In this document: in pieces, positions 1 to 13,330 of the stretch | Layout: the number at the start of each line of letters is the position of its first letter | Numbering within the stretch: the stretch's first letter is position 1 | Source: Paraspadella gotoi | Lineage: Eukaryota > Chaetognatha | NCBI GenBank assembly: GCA_051294375.1 | Contig: CM119265.1 | Location: 9,744,339 to 9,808,338 of the forward strand | Length of the DNA: 64,000 nt | Direction: 5' to 3' | The notes under the pieces: generated by a model | What the model saw: the letters and a program-made list of their open reading frames with translations, nothing else | The model's database searches: none | What the model was told of the DNA's origin: nothing | Program-made: the position numbers and the translations under genes

Positions 1-634
1 TCTGCGATTTTCCCGAATAAGAAACATACACGGATTTCAAATCTGAGCAATCAAGTTATCAAAAACTTTTTCACAGCCATAATGGCAGCCCTTTCCATTT
101 TATAGTTTATTTTAGTTAAAACTTATAGAAAATAAAATTTTCAGCTTTGAAAAAAAAATGGAAAAGAACATTGATCTGGCATACAACTGTTACCTCACTA
201 AACCTTGAAATATATTAATGAAAATTTTTTTTCATGCTCCCAAGACATTATTCTAACTAATGAATATAAAAGAAATTATAATATTTGTCACAATTTTTTT
301 TACAATGAGTTTAAAATTTAATTATCAAATAAGAAGCGAAAAATTCTACAAAAAAAGCTGCTGGAAAGCAAGCGCACCAGTTGTTATGATGTAAAGTATT
401 CTCAATTTGTTATATAGGAACATAAACGTCAAATATCAATTATATTGAGTCAGTTGAGAGTAATATCAAATATTTTAATTTCACTCCGTGTACATATCAA
501 AGAAAGAATGAAAATTACAAATACTGTTTAAAATAGAAAAAAGTAATCATTAATTAATGCTGATTTTGAGTATTGACATAAAGAAAAAATCCAGTTTTGA
601 TCTTAAATTCCTTGTTGGCGAAAGTTGGATTCGT

Positions 635-731
<97 letters not shown>

Positions 732-1550
732 TTCCGAGAACCGTATTTATTTGGATGATGCAACGTCTCTTGCTAATAGAATCATTCACGAACCAAGGAC
801 ACGTTTTATATTACTATTACACCTATAACTATATACACCTTTTAATCGTGTTTAGTTGGAAATAAGTTCGTTAATAAATCAAATCTTTTCAACTCGAGAA
901 ATTATACGCCTCGTTTCTCAAACAAAACAAAAAGGATTTTATATTTAAAAATTTTTTTTTCCTTTTTCTTTAAAAAACATGTTCCCGTTTTAATCATTAT
1001 TCCACGATTACATTATAGATCCTTGTCCTCCTACATTTTTGGTTTTTCCGATCTATTAATCTGCCAAGAAAAGAAATTTATTTCTATTGGTTGGAAAATT
1101 TAATAAGTTTGAGATGTGACAATCCAACTCTTGACTCTTGTCTCTCATTGGACGAGAGCGACGACGTCCCGCTTCTTTTGCCCGATTTTTTGAATCTTTA
1201 TCCTTGAATTTCGAGCGTTAAACCTCGACTTTCGCGAGAACCGTCACGCGAATTTGGATTGACGTTTTACTTTATTTTCTTTAATTGAGAAACATTTTAT
1301 AAGGATATTATATTCCTATATTTAAGAAAATAAAATCTCATCGAAACGGATGTTGCGATTAAGGTGACCTGAAGTTGAACGAACCAATTGTTTTCATTTG
1401 AGTTTTAAATTTAGGTAGGACGTTCGTCTAGACGATTAAAAAAAAACCGGTTCTCAAAAGGGCGAATTAAAACAAAGAAAATCAAAACCTTTCAACTTCC
1501 CTTCTATTCTTTAACGAAGAAAAAAAAAAAGGAAAACGAAAAAAACAAAA
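1..1550. other. Upstream region of glutamine synthetase
   Basis: No gene is supported here. The stretch is AT-rich with homopolymer A/T runs and one long (CT)n tract at 636-728. Open frames across that tract encode only Leu-Ser or Arg-Glu repeats and are not genes. The last few hundred bases before 1551 presumably hold the promoter and 5' UTR of glutamine synthetase, but I see no clear TATA box or initiator. Confidence 0.6.
636..728. repeat. (CT)n microsatellite, about 93 bp
   Basis: Uninterrupted CT dinucleotide tract about 0.8 kb upstream of the glutamine synthetase start codon. It is one of more than thirty GA/CT tracts in the window. Confidence 0.95.
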
Positions 1551-2989
1551 ATGAACATCGCGACGGACAAAACGGTGATGTCTCGCTACCGCGAGATCGA
1601 GCATGGCGACAAAGTCCTCGCCATGTACGTGTGGATCGACGGATCGGGTCAGAACCTCCGGTGCAAGACCCGAACGCTAGACTTTGAGCCCTCGGACCCG
1701 GACCAACTGCCCAAGTGGAACTTCGACGGTTCGTCGACGGGACAGGCGGAGGGGAGCAACTCGGACGTCAACCTCTACCCGGTGGCCATCTTCCGCGACC
1801 CGTTCCGCGGCGGTCGCAACAAGCTCGTCCTTTGCGAGACCTACGACTACCGCGACAAACCACAGGCCACCAATTACCGCTACCGTTGCAAGGGGCTCAT
1901 GGAACTGGCCAAGGATCAGCGGCCTTGGTTCGGGATCGAGCAGGAGTACACGTTGCTCGATATTGACGGACATCCGTTCGGTTGGCCCAAGAACGGATTC
2001 CCCGCTCCTCAGGGGCCCTACTACTGCGGGGTCGGGGCAAATAAGGTCTACGGGCGCGACATTGTCGAGGCGCACTACCAGGTGGGCGGTGGGTGCTGCT
2101 TATCATGCTCGACAAAAACTTTTTTTGATACATTTCCTTGCTCGATAGGTGTGCTCGACAATTGTTTTTCAGAATGATTATTCAATATTATAATACGAAT
2201 CATAATTATACTAAAGGAATAACAATGTCAAATAAGGACTGTTTTTCCGTTTCTCCTGCTCAGCTCCTCATCTTTGAATATTTTTAAATCTGATTTTAAA
2301 ATCATTATCATGACTTCGACCGCGATCTCATGATATGTCCTTGGGTTAATCAAACTCACAATTATCATATAAGCATTTTATTAATTTTAACAGAAATCAA
2401 TGGTCAATTTATTTCGAATGATAAAAAGTAAATGTTGAATAAAATTTAAATACCCTCGATGACTACGTAAAAAAGGCAAATGATAATTAATAATTATGCA
2501 GAAATAGTATTGTGTAATTCAATACTGATTCTGCGGCCAATTTTCCCACATCGTTCCTTCGAACGCCATCTCAACAAAACTCGCTTTGTATCTTGTCTCT
2601 CTTTTCAACATCCTCCACGAAAACCCCTTCCCAGGCCTGCCTCTACGCGGGCGTCATGATCTGCGGCTCCAACGCGGAGGTGATGCCCTCCCAGTGGGAA
2701 TACCAAGTCGGACCCTGCGAAGGCATCAGCGTCGGCGATCACCTCTGGATGTCACGCTTCATCCTTCATCGAGTCTGCGAGGATTTCGGCGTCGTCGCCA
2801 CTCTCGATCCCAAGCCCGTGACGGGCGACTGGAACGGCGCCGGGTGCCACACCAACTTCTCCACGGAGGCAATGAGGAAGGAGGGAGGGATCGAGGCCAT
2901 CCGTGCGGGGATTAAGAAGTTGGAAAAGAGGCACGATCACCATATTAGGGTTTACGATCCATTGGGTGAGAAGGAGTGGGAGAGAGAGT

Positions 2990-3053
<64 letters not shown>

Positions 3054-3455
3054 TAATATAAAAGAAGAAAACAAAGAAATAAAAACATAATTTGATTTCA
3101 GTCTCTCAGACTCAAGATTACTCGTGATATTTTTTAAAAAAATTTAATATACAATTATACAATATACATTAATTCCCTCCCTTTCCCCCGACCACAAGAC
3201 GGCCTCGACAACCGGCGCCGCCTGACGGGCCGTCACGAGACGGCGCGCTGGGATCAGTTCAGCTACGCGGTGGCGCACCGCGGCTCCTCCATCCGCATAC
3301 CGCGTCACGTGTCCGCCGAGGAGAAGGGTTACTTCGAGGATCGACGGCCCGCGTCCAATATGGACCCGTATCGCGTCGCCGGCGCCCTCGTCGCCACCGT
3401 CTGTTTGGACGAGACCGACGAGAAGCCGATCGAAATGCCCGAGTTTCCTGTATAA
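1551..3455 (+). CDS. GS: Glutamine synthetase (3 exons, 372 aa)
   Basis: Cytosolic-type enzyme that joins ammonia to glutamate using ATP. Exons are 1551-2081, 2635-2965 and 3199-3455. Introns are GTGGGC..CCAG (phase 0) and GTGAGA..CAAG (phase 1), and the joined length of 1119 nt is an exact reading frame. The 372-aa product matches the usual length of animal class II (GSII) enzymes, about 373 aa. Recognised blocks include WNFDGSST near residue 57, FGIEQEYTL with metal-binding Glu130 and Glu132, [14 protein letters not shown] and WEYQ with Glu192 and Glu199, [11 protein letters not shown] with the substrate-site His near 249, the flap Glu near 301 in HETARW, and GYFEDRRP near the C-terminus. 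The start at 1551 has A at -3 and gives the family N-terminal length. No mitochondrial targeting peptide is evident. An AATAAA overlaps the stop codon at 3455-3460. Both introns are AT-rich or GA-rich, in contrast to the GC-rich exons. The identification is firm. Confidence 0.97.
2994..3051. repeat. (GA)n tract in glutamine synthetase intron 2
   Basis: GA dinucleotide run starting about 28 bp after the exon 2 donor at 2966, in a 233-bp intron. Shorter GAGAG runs already begin at about 2981. Confidence 0.95.
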
Positions 3456-3460
3456 ATAAA
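3455..3460 (+). promoter_or_regulatory. Candidate poly(A) signal AATAAA of glutamine synthetase
   Basis: AATAAA begins on the last base of the TAA stop codon. Such an early signal would give an extremely short 3' UTR, so a later signal may be the one used. Confidence 0.35.
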
Positions 3461-4363
3461 TTACAAAATTATAAAATTACAAATTTACAAAATTTATTTA
3501 AAAAAAAAATTATTCAGTAATCTTTATTAAAACCAATGTTGTTTAAATCCTCCAAAATTATGATTTTTTTTTACTTTTCTTTAAGGACCAATAAGAAAGG
3601 CTCAAAGCAAAAGGGCTTGAAGAGAAAAGGAGGCTGCGTCGTAGGAATCATCTTTCTCCAATTATTATCTTCATAAAATCTCTGACAGTGATTATCCGAG
3701 TCCCGTTAGTGTCATGTTATCACTCATTGCCCATCACTCTTTTGGTGTAGTTCGTTTTTTCACATTTGCTGCTTTTTTGTGGGGAACGAGTGAAATCGTT
3801 TGGCTAATACTACAAGCTGTGTTGGCCCACGAGGCGAGGCGGATTTAATTTAATGTTTGAAATCGTAAAGAAAATTGTGTATTACTAATATTACTATATT
3901 ATTATTAGTTTATTTGAGTTTTTCGAAATGTTCGATTTAAGTTTTAGCTGCTCTTCTGTTTGTTGAAAACATATTTTCCAACTAATGCGCCTCTATCCGA
4001 TTCATACATAAAACTTTCTAATACGCAAACAAAAAGCATGAAATAGCAACTCAAAAATTAAAAAAGTAATACTTTTAAGTATATTACGGTTTTTTCAAAA
4101 CGTTGAATGTTGCCAGAACGTTGAGCCAGAAATGAATGCGTTTAGTTGGCATCAAATTGATACGAACAAAAAACTTTAGCTTCATGAAATAACTACTCCA
4201 AATTTCTTTTTTGTAATTTTTTTTCGCTTTTTTTCTTATCTCCTTAATTCTTTCCCATTTCTTCCCCGTCATCTTCTTCTTCCTCTCCTCACTCGCAATA
4301 TTTGACGATGACAATCGACGACAAAACGTTTTTCCCGTCCAGCGATACTTATCCATTGTATTA

Positions 4364-4365
4364 AT

Positions 4366-4424
<59 letters not shown>

Positions 4425-4458
4425 TCTATTTATTTCTTTATTTCTTTATTTATTTTTT

Positions 4459-4505
<47 letters not shown>

Positions 4506-4515
4506 ATCTTTCTTT
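4364..4515. repeat. Compound (TTTA)n-(TTTC)n microsatellite
   Basis: TTTA units run to about 4456 and switch to TTTC units to about 4515 with few interruptions, as expected from slippage and point mutation of one tetranucleotide array. Confidence 0.93.
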
Positions 4516-5223
4516 ATAAAATATTCTGTCTTTCTTTATTTCTTTTTTTTCTTTCATTCTATTTTTTTTCATTTTCAGTAATTTTTCATTTCTTTCAAGA
4601 GAACAAAAACGAAAAAATAAAAATGAACTCGGGATCTCGGCTCTTATTTTGTTTTCATTCAATAGAAAAGAATTTGTTTCGACTAAAATTACTCTGCCAT
4701 CAGTATTTTTTTTTGGTTCTTCCTCAGTTTTAAAAACATTTCAGTAAAAAAGTTGATTTAAAAGAGATTGTATAATGTATAACCAAAATGGGAAAATATA
4801 ACTAAAGTACGTAACTACGTAAGTATTTAAAAAAAGTAAAGACAAATTCGCAAAAGTAACAAAAACTACGTATGTAATCAAGTAAAGAATAAATGATTTG
4901 TACGTCGGAACATTTCCGCTCGCTGGACCTAAGAGTTTAAGGTAAGATAAATGTGCAGAAAACGTTACCTTGTTTACATTTGCCAATTTAAAATCTTTAC
5001 TGCTCGCATGTGTTTTTGTGTTTTCTTTTTAAATCGTGATTTTTAGTCGCATCTGCTTTCTGCAGATCCCGACTCTATAATTCACTTTGTCGGTCCATCG
5101 GTCTGCCCCCTCAATATTGTCGAGCACTATTTTATATCATGTCAGAACATCGAATTATGATAAATTATGCAAAAAAAACTATGTCCGTCCATCCGTCCGT
5201 CCCACCTTAGCAAAAAACACAAA

Positions 5224-5520
5224 TTACTCGTGATTGGATGAATGGATTGGAATAAAATTTTGTATGTGGGTAGGGAAGTATGTGATTGAGCTGTATATGA
5301 AATTTTGATGGAATGATCCGAGTGGAAATGAGTTTAAATGTAAAAAACAAAAAAAATATATTTCACTATTTGAACATCAATCACTCATGAGTGGATGGGG
5401 CGATTGACTTGAAATTTTGTATTTGGGTAGAAAAGTGTGTGATTAAACTGGAAATCAAGTTTCGATGGAATCGTTTGAGTGGAAATGAGTTTAAATGAAA
5501 AAAACAAAGAACATATTTTA
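5224..5520. repeat. Two-unit tandem repeat, period about 157 bp
   Basis: The segment starting TTACTCGTGATTGG at 5224 recurs diverged at 5381 (TCACTCATGAGTGG). Both copies continue with a match to AAATTTTGTATNTGGGTAG and then GTGGAAATGAGTTTAAATG. The style resembles noncoding ends of arthropod transposable elements, but no terminal repeats or coding domain were seen. Confidence 0.75.
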
Positions 5521-7440
5521 CTAATTGATTATGCTTCTTTTTCTTTTTATTTTAAATGTAAATGCAAGATGTATTAATTAATCAAATAATAATTCAGTTA
5601 ATTAATCAATTAGTCAATTAATTAATCACTAATTAATTAATTACATAATTATAATTATCGTGGACAGATCCGACATTGTTTGCTCAAACTTGTTCTTTCC
5701 TCATCGGCTTTTAGTTATTTAAATGGCCTCGAGTTAATTCGGATCAATTAAAACGTTTGTTTTCATTGTAATGTTTTTGTTCTTTTATTTATTGTTTTTT
5801 TTCCTTATCCTTCTATCCGTTAGCACTTTAGTTTTCACTGTGATTTCAAGTAAAAATTTTATAATATATATTCTTCAATATACATTTACAAGAACGAAAT
5901 TAAATGATAAACAAAATTAGATGTTTTCTTCGTATTACAAATAATTATATTTTCATGACATAATCAGTATCTATCGTTATGTACAAAGTATAAAGATATA
6001 AAAAACTAAAATTACTCGACCCAATTCGAATGTTTGCTATAATTTCCCTCTTTTTCGTACATCAACGTCAAAGCCAAGATGAGAGTATCTCTTTTCGCTA
6101 AATCCACGTCAGACCCCGCGGGAGATATGTATCTTTTTTTTTCATTTTACTCTTAGATTTAAATTTCTCACAACGGCGCGAACGAAACTTTTGAAAAAGT
6201 CGCGAATACTTATCATTTTTCCTACTTTTTCTTTCTCACACAAAAAGTGAAGTTCGTTCCTCATGGCCTCGACTCTTTAAACCGACATGATATAGACCGA
6301 AATCGGACTGCGGCGCTCTTTCCCAATGCGTGGGTAAATTGCACAGTTGCAGAAATTCGCTTCTCATTTTGATTCTAGTTGTTTTTTTTTGCACAGTTGC
6401 AAAAAATTGAGTTGTAATTTCGAGATTCATTTTAATCTTGTCTCCAGAGGAGAGATTGACCAGATGAGATTGGCCTATTATTGTTTTTTTTTCTTTTTGC
6501 TGAATTTCTTATTTTATCCTACATATCCTCTTTGTTTTTTTTTACATTTCTCTTGTATCAAATAACCTTTAATTTTTTCAAAATAAATTTGGCTAATTCA
6601 TTTGTCGTTTTAAATTTTTTAAATTATTATTATTTCATTTCCATTTCAAACTCATTTCATCCCATTTTCCATCAATATCGCGTGACAAAAAGAAGAAAAA
6701 AAATTTGCATAAATTTCTTTCTCAATTTTAACTTTTTCTAACGTCCAGAAAAAAAAGAGGTGTTCGCATGGCATCAGCAATTGAGCATGAAAAGTTTCTG
6801 AGCGGCACGCGTCTCAGAGATTGACCCGATCCAGATCATGAGAACACTGACCAATTAAGCTATTCGGCATGTCGCGATCCCCAGTCAAATAATGGCCTCA
6901 TCATATATTCAATGATGTGTAATTTTTTTAACCTTTCGAAAATAAAATTGTCTTCTGTAAACAAAATTCAAGATCGCGAAATAAATTTCCCCTAAAATAA
7001 AAAAAAAACGATGGGAATAAATAAAAAAAATACTATCAATAAAAGGCGGAAACTCCCAACAAAAAACAATAACTTAATATTTCATTTTATGTTAGGTTCT
7101 CTCGATGATTAATCTTATTTCGCGAACAAAACAAATTTCATTGTCCAAAAAGTTAAGGAACGATGAGCGGCGACCCGGTTCGCTTTTTTCTCGCATTTAC
7201 ATAAATATGTCAAAAATGATGTTCAAAAATGAAAACATTTCACGTCGAAACCTTTTGACGTCACGGTTTTTAAAACTTCGCCAGCCCGGAAATGTTTTTG
7301 AAGTTTTTTTTTCTCCCGGGAAAAAATGTACAAGTCAGTTAACTTTGAATTGGTTATGGTTAGAGGTATTAATATCACGATAAATGAAATGTTCTAATCG
7401 TGATTATGAAACTATATATAATATCTATACTTTCTTCTCT

Positions 7441-7444
<4 letters not shown>

Positions 7445-7475
<31 letters not shown>

Positions 7476-7478
7476 TCT

Positions 7479-7542
<64 letters not shown>

Positions 7543-7560
7543 TTCTCTCTCTTTTCCTCT
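7445..7560. repeat. Interrupted (CT)n tract
   Basis: CT dinucleotides with CTTCTT, TTTC and TCC interruptions. A purine-rich GAAA array follows on the same strand at about 7617-7730. Confidence 0.92.
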
Positions 7561-7616
7561 CATTTTGGATCATATTTTTTCTCCTGAAAGATCCCAGACT
7601 TTTGTATTTTATACGG

Positions 7617-7730
7617 ATAGAGAAAAGAAATAAAGAAAGAAAGAAAGAAAAAAAAAGAAAGAAAGAGAGAAAAAAAGAAAGAAAGAAAAAGAAAGAAAGA
7701 AAGAAATTAAAAAAGAAGGAAAGAAAGAGT
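7617..7730. repeat. Imperfect (GAAA)n array
   Basis: GAAA units with A-run interruptions. It lies just downstream of a CT tract, so a pyrimidine-rich and a purine-rich block sit side by side. Confidence 0.9.
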
Positions 7731-8111
7731 CGAGGTTGCAATCTCCGTCTGTCACCGATTATAGTCTTTCACAAAAATCCTGGGAATGTTGGAATTGCGC
7801 TAATCTTTTCTAACAAAAACCCTGGAGGAGGAAGAGGAGGAGGAAGAGGAGGTTTAACCCTCAAATCGCCCCCCCCCCACGACCCCCCTTAACCGCCCCC
7901 CCATCTATTTTTGAGAGGGACCTTGGATTCCATCAGCGACGATCCACGAAGGAATTTGACAAAGACTACGACGACGACGACGACCATTATGATCTTTGGG
8001 ACCGCGATGAAAAAAAAAAACAATAAATTATTTATCGGATTATAACGACGAGTTAAACAATAAATATAGATAATGTACAGAAAAAAAGAAATAAATATCG
8101 ATAAAAAATAT

Positions 8112-8277
<166 letters not shown>

Positions 8278-9016
8278 AATTTACCTACAAGTTACAAAGT
8301 AAACGACGAAAAAAAAACCCGACGACATTTCTCGACCGAAGTCTCCCGAACTGACAACCCGACATCGTCGACCTCCATCGACGCTAATTTTCCGATGTTG
8401 ACGCAGCGATTAACCGCTTCTCGATAAACGTTTGTATTGACGACGACGACCAAACACTTACCCGTCCCAAATAACCTCACCCGCTTTGGAATCCCCACCC
8501 TGGACTTCCTTTAACCACTCAAAACCATTCCTGGTTCAATCATACTTCAATCAGGGCCAACAAGTCCACTTTTTTACCACCCTTCCACCAAACAGAGACC
8601 ACTCTTAACCACCTAACCTCCCGACCTAAAATATGAAACCAGTTTCCTTAGATCCTATATTTTGCTCTAAGCCTAAAGTGGGCACGCTTCGCTCACCTCG
8701 TCTGTTTGTTTGAGTGAAAGAAACAGAGAAGGTTTTGTTTTGAGGTGATGAACTGATGATCAGGGAGGTGACGAAACTATGATATTGACGTCATATGCAC
8801 TATGCAATATGTAATAAGCTAATATGCAAAGTCCGACATTGAAACAGATTTGAGAAACGTTTTTTTTTTTGTTTACATTTTGTTGATTCGTGGACTCTGG
8901 AAAAACCTATCTGGAATAGCAAGTTGTCTTCGATCAAACAAAAAGAACTCCTTCAATTTCAAAAATTGGTCTGTGATATCTTGAATAATCTTTTTTATGT
9001 ATCACAGAAAATCTAA

Positions 9017-9115
9017 GAAGCGAACTAAACTAAACTTAGCTTAACTTAAACTAAACTAAACTTAAGCTAAACTAAAACTTTTCGCTAGTCTAAACTTAAA
9101 CCTGTTTAAAACTAT
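9017..9115. repeat. Degenerate TAAACT repeat
   Basis: Runs of CTAAACT, CTTAGCT and TTAAACT variants over about 100 bp. The period is about five to six bases and the units are diverged. Confidence 0.6.
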
Positions 9116-9870
9116 TATTATTAAAATGTTTTGCGCATTTTCTTTTTTGTTTTTTTTGTCTCTCTCTCTCCCTTCGACTTTTCAAAACCAAAGTCAGGAT
9201 TTCCGATTTCTACAATTTCGATTTTCGATTTTCGGAATTTCCTGATTTCCTTTCGCCTCAAAAGAAAAATCAGGATTCCGACTCTGGGTTGTTCCACTTT
9301 TCTCTTCTCTTCGGGGAATCGAAGAACTTTTCACCTCTCCTATTAACTATTTCAACTTTCCTCTTCTTTTCTAGTCTGCATTTTCTCTTCTCTATTTCGC
9401 CTTTTCTCTTCTCTGTTTTACCTTTTTTGTCGTCACTTCTTATTTTTTACTTTCCTATATTTTTCTTTCCTCTTCTATCCTCCTCTCTCTCTTCTCTTTT
9501 CTTTGTACTTTCCTTCGACTCTTCTACAATTTTCTCTCCTTAACTCTTCTTCTTCTCATCTCTTTTTCTGTATTACTTCTCTCCTGTTCATATCTATCCT
9601 TCTACAATCTTTTTTTTTCTTTTTTTCTCTTTTCTTATCTTTTCTTCTCTTTTCGATTCTCTCTCTTCTCTACTCTTCTTTTCTCTTTTAATTCTTTTGC
9701 TCTTTCTCTCTTCTCTTGCCATCTCTCTCGCTCCCAACGTTATCTCTTATTGACTCAGTTCGACGAAGCGGATCGTCACATCACAAAAACCCTAATCATC
9801 AGAATCCCTTCGATCACAAAGTTGCAATCCTCTCTCTTTATTCCGTTTATTTGACTTTCCTAATTTGAAT

Positions 9871-9871
<1 letters not shown>

Positions 9872-9932
<61 letters not shown>

Positions 9933-9937
9933 AGAGC
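9872..9937. repeat. (GA)n tract
   Basis: GA dinucleotide run with one GG interruption. Confidence 0.93.
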
Positions 9938-10140
9938 GCAAACGAGCTATCAAACATCGACCCCATTTCAAAATTGTCACTTTTCCAAAATTCGTTCAGT
10001 TTTTGAGAAATTTCTTTCCCTTGTCATCGATCTTTCATGGAAGAAAAAAAGAAAGAAAAAAAATTACTATCGATTTTTCTCTCTTTGGTTGAGTCAGCTG
10101 ATGTGCGTGCGTGCTTTGAATATGACTCACGGCTGTAGGA

Positions 10141-10142
10141 GG

Positions 10143-10213
<71 letters not shown>

Positions 10214-10225
10214 GGAGAGTGAGAG
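10141..10225. repeat. (GA)n tract grading into GAGAGT units
   Basis: Interrupted GA tract followed by GTGAGA units. It leads into a purine-rich stretch to about 10530 that includes short (TA)n runs at about 10332 and 10360. Confidence 0.9.
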
Positions 10226-10777
10226 TGAGAGTGAAAGTGAAAAAAAGAGAGAAGAGCAAAAAAATAAATGGTAAAGCGAAACAAATTGAGACAGAGAGAA
10301 AAAAGGAAAGATATTTAAAAAGAAAGAAAAAGATATATATATATATCACTATCTATTTTATATATATATATATATAGAAATAGAGAGAGAGAGAGAGAGA
10401 GAAAAGAAAGCCCAAAAAAGGGAAAAAAAAACAGAGAGAAAAAAACAGAGAGAGATGGAAGGAGGGAGAAAGACCAAAAGAGAAAACACAAAGGAAAGAA
10501 TGACAAAAAGAAAAGAGAATTGAAAAAGAAATCGAGATGGCATCTTCGCCCGGACCAAAGGACAGACAGAAAGACAGACCGACTGGGCGGAAAGCGCGCA
10601 CTCAAGGACTCAAGTCCAAGTAGGTCACATTCTCTCACGATTTCACGAAGAAAATTTTTTTTCTTCGCCAGATCGAAAACGGAGAACTTCGTGTCGGCGC
10701 GCGGTCGCACACTCTCACACTAGTATGTAAAAAAAACTATGCCTCACGAAATTACGCGAGAGTACACTCTCAATAAG

Positions 10778-10896
<119 letters not shown>

Positions 10897-11536
10897 GATA
10901 TCTTTTGCGGTTTTTTTTACTTCTCTAGAATCGAGAGAGCGAGACACTTGTAATGGGAAGATTTTCAAGGAGCCAGAGATTTTCAGACGATGGAGGAACG
11001 AATGCGAGAATGGTTTTTTTTTTTCATCTTTAAAATACCTTATTTTACTCCTCTATGACTAAAAAAAAAATGGCAAATGGCCTAGTGTAATGATAATATT
11101 CACTCATGATTTTCATTGATATATTTAATACTTTTCCAATTTGCAATGTCCGCAATGATCCTTAATTGTTTGAATTTTATTTTTTGTTGCCATTAGTGCA
11201 ATTTTTCTTGCTCAATACTCATCGTTTAATCGTTTAATCTTCTTATTGTCTTAATTGTCAAATTGTCTTTTTTATTTCAAAAAAAAAAAAAAAATATATT
11301 TTACTCCTGATAATAACTTGAGAACAAGTTCGGGAAGAATCACGTGACCTTTCACAATTCACATTAAATTTTCGACTCGACAAGATTCGACGCAAGTTTC
11401 TTTTTTGCGAATCAAAAATTGGAATCAAATACAATTTTCGTTTTAAAATGTTCAGTTCCCTTTTTGGCCCTTTTTTCAAAAAATGTCCCATTTCATGTTA
11501 AATTCGGAATTAAATTACTTTTTTATATTTTGGATT

Positions 11537-11700
11537 AAGGAAGAGGTTAAGGACAAGGGTTAGGGATTAGGGTTAATGATTAGGATAGTGATTTGAGATT
11601 AAGGGATTAAGCATTTGGGTTATGATTAAAGATTATGGCGTTAAAGATTAGGTTAAGGTTATGGAGATTAAGGTTAGAGAACGGTTTCAGATTAGGTTTA
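11537..11700. repeat. Degenerate TTAGGG-like stretch
   Basis: Units such as GGGTTAGGGATTAGGGTTA, then AGATTAGGTTAAGGTTATG, give a G-rich strand resembling decayed telomeric repeats. Units are irregular and the longest clean run is short. It could equally be a simple GATTA-type repeat. Confidence 0.45.
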
Positions 11701-11974
11701 AATATTAAAGCTAAAACTGATCAGAGGATCAACAAAGAGAAATGGAGCGCGTTTCAAAAAGAGAGCCCTACTATCTTTTTTCGCCCCGAAATTTTCCTCG
11801 ATTCGTCCTTCAGACGACGTCGGTCCTCCATTTTCTTTTTAATTTCTTTTTTTTTTTTCATCGAAAAAAAGATTAAATCGTTTCTCGTCCTTGACGGATT
11901 CCGAAACTCGATTCCACCGCCATCTGTCGGCCAGATTACAGGGAAACATTTTTAAATCCGCGATTCCCAGGATT

Positions 11975-11980
<6 letters not shown>

Positions 11981-12016
<36 letters not shown>
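11981..12016. repeat. (GA)n tract
   Basis: Short pure GA run. Confidence 0.9.
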
Positions 12017-12017
<1 letters not shown>

Positions 12018-13000
12018 CCGCTACTAGTTTTGTAAATCGCGTTGCCAACTCTTCACTTTAAATTTTACATTTTTTGGGAGCCTTTGACGTGAAATGTCGT
12101 TTCTCACTCAAATTTTTCGTTCAGCAAGTTACATTAAACATTTCGTACACAGAGTTAAATTATCATGAGCAAAAATAAAATGGATTATCATAATTATTAA
12201 TGTTTTAAAAGCGTCTTCGCTTTCATCCCCCTAAAATCTGAGTCAAACCGTATTTCCGATTTAAAAATTGATATTCGTGAAAACTACATAAAAGAAAACT
12301 AGATTCTTGTTCTCACATTTCGTGCTTATTGGCAAAGACTTTCCTCGATCATATATATATAATTATACATTCACCGACCGGCACAGCTGGATCGATAAGT
12401 TTATTTTTGTCACTTTTTTTGTGAAACAATTTTTTATGCCATGCAGCTGAAATGAAGCGATAAAGTCTTCACTTGGAGATGATTTATATCGAAGCATTAA
12501 TATTTCCCAGACAGCATCTTTTTCGGTCTCGGTACTCGCAAACGCCCACAGCGCGCCAGGAGGGAAAAGAAGGAACAAAAGAGTCTCCGAGGAAAAAAAA
12601 AGATCATCCGCGTCGGAAACTTTTTTTTTTAATCACTTTCGAAAAGAATTCGCTTTTTCGACTCACCCCGAGAAAGTTCACCGGAAAAATGCCAACTGCG
12701 CCTTTCCTGTTTGAATATCGAAGAAAAAAATAAGAATTTCCGATTCCCCAAAAAATCATACTTTTCTTTGGCATGTTTAATAATAAAAAAAAGTATAAAT
12801 TCTCAACGCTTTCGTGATAAGTTGATAAAATTGGTCGAATAACTAAAATAGTTGTACACCATAATCTTCTATTTAAACTTCATCGAATTGTTTAAATCGT
12901 TATGGGCTTTATCTACTTTTTTAAAATGTCAAAATTCTTGTCTTCTTTATCTTCCAAGGAGGATACAGTTTTTTTTCTCCCAAAAGACTTTAATGCTTCG

Positions 13001-13227
13001 GTTAATTCTTTGTTTATTTCTTAGATTTTGTTTCGAATGAGAAGGGGGGGAAGGTTATCCTTATCCTTGGACTATCTCTCTCTCTCTCTCTCTCTCTCAG
13101 AGAGATCTTCGTTAAATTCTTTGTTTATTTCTTAGATTTTGTTTCGAATGAGAAGGGGGGAAGGTTATCCTTATCCTTGGACTATCTCTCTCTCCTCTCT
13201 CTCTCTCTCTCCCTTCTCTCTCTCTCT

Positions 13228-13262
<35 letters not shown>

Positions 13263-13265
13263 CCT
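13001..13265. repeat. 110-bp direct duplication with CT tracts
   Basis: The segment GTTAATTCTTTGTTTATTTC at 13001 recurs at 13111 with one-base indels in homopolymers. Each copy runs into a CT tract (about 13073-13098 and 13186-13263). The second tract ends close to the gap at 13306, so this may be an assembly-edge artefact. Confidence 0.85.
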
Positions 13266-13305
13266 CCTACCTTCCCTCCTTCTTCTTGAAATCAAGATAA
13301 ATAAT

Positions 13306-13330
13306 NNNNNNNNNNNNNNNNNNNNNNNNN
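13306..13330. other. Assembly gap (25 N)
   Basis: Run of N beside a CT-rich tract on the left and a poly(A) run on the right. Confidence 0.99.

Noticed and set aside
557-865. Frames encoding (Leu-Ser)n or (Arg-Glu)n over GA/CT tracts, here and at about thirty other places
   Set aside because: They are translations of dinucleotide repeats without splice context, conserved motifs or coding-like base use.
1677-2075. 132-aa minus-strand frame opposite glutamine synthetase exon 1
   Set aside because: Shadow of a GC-rich exon. The + strand matches a known enzyme along the whole length.
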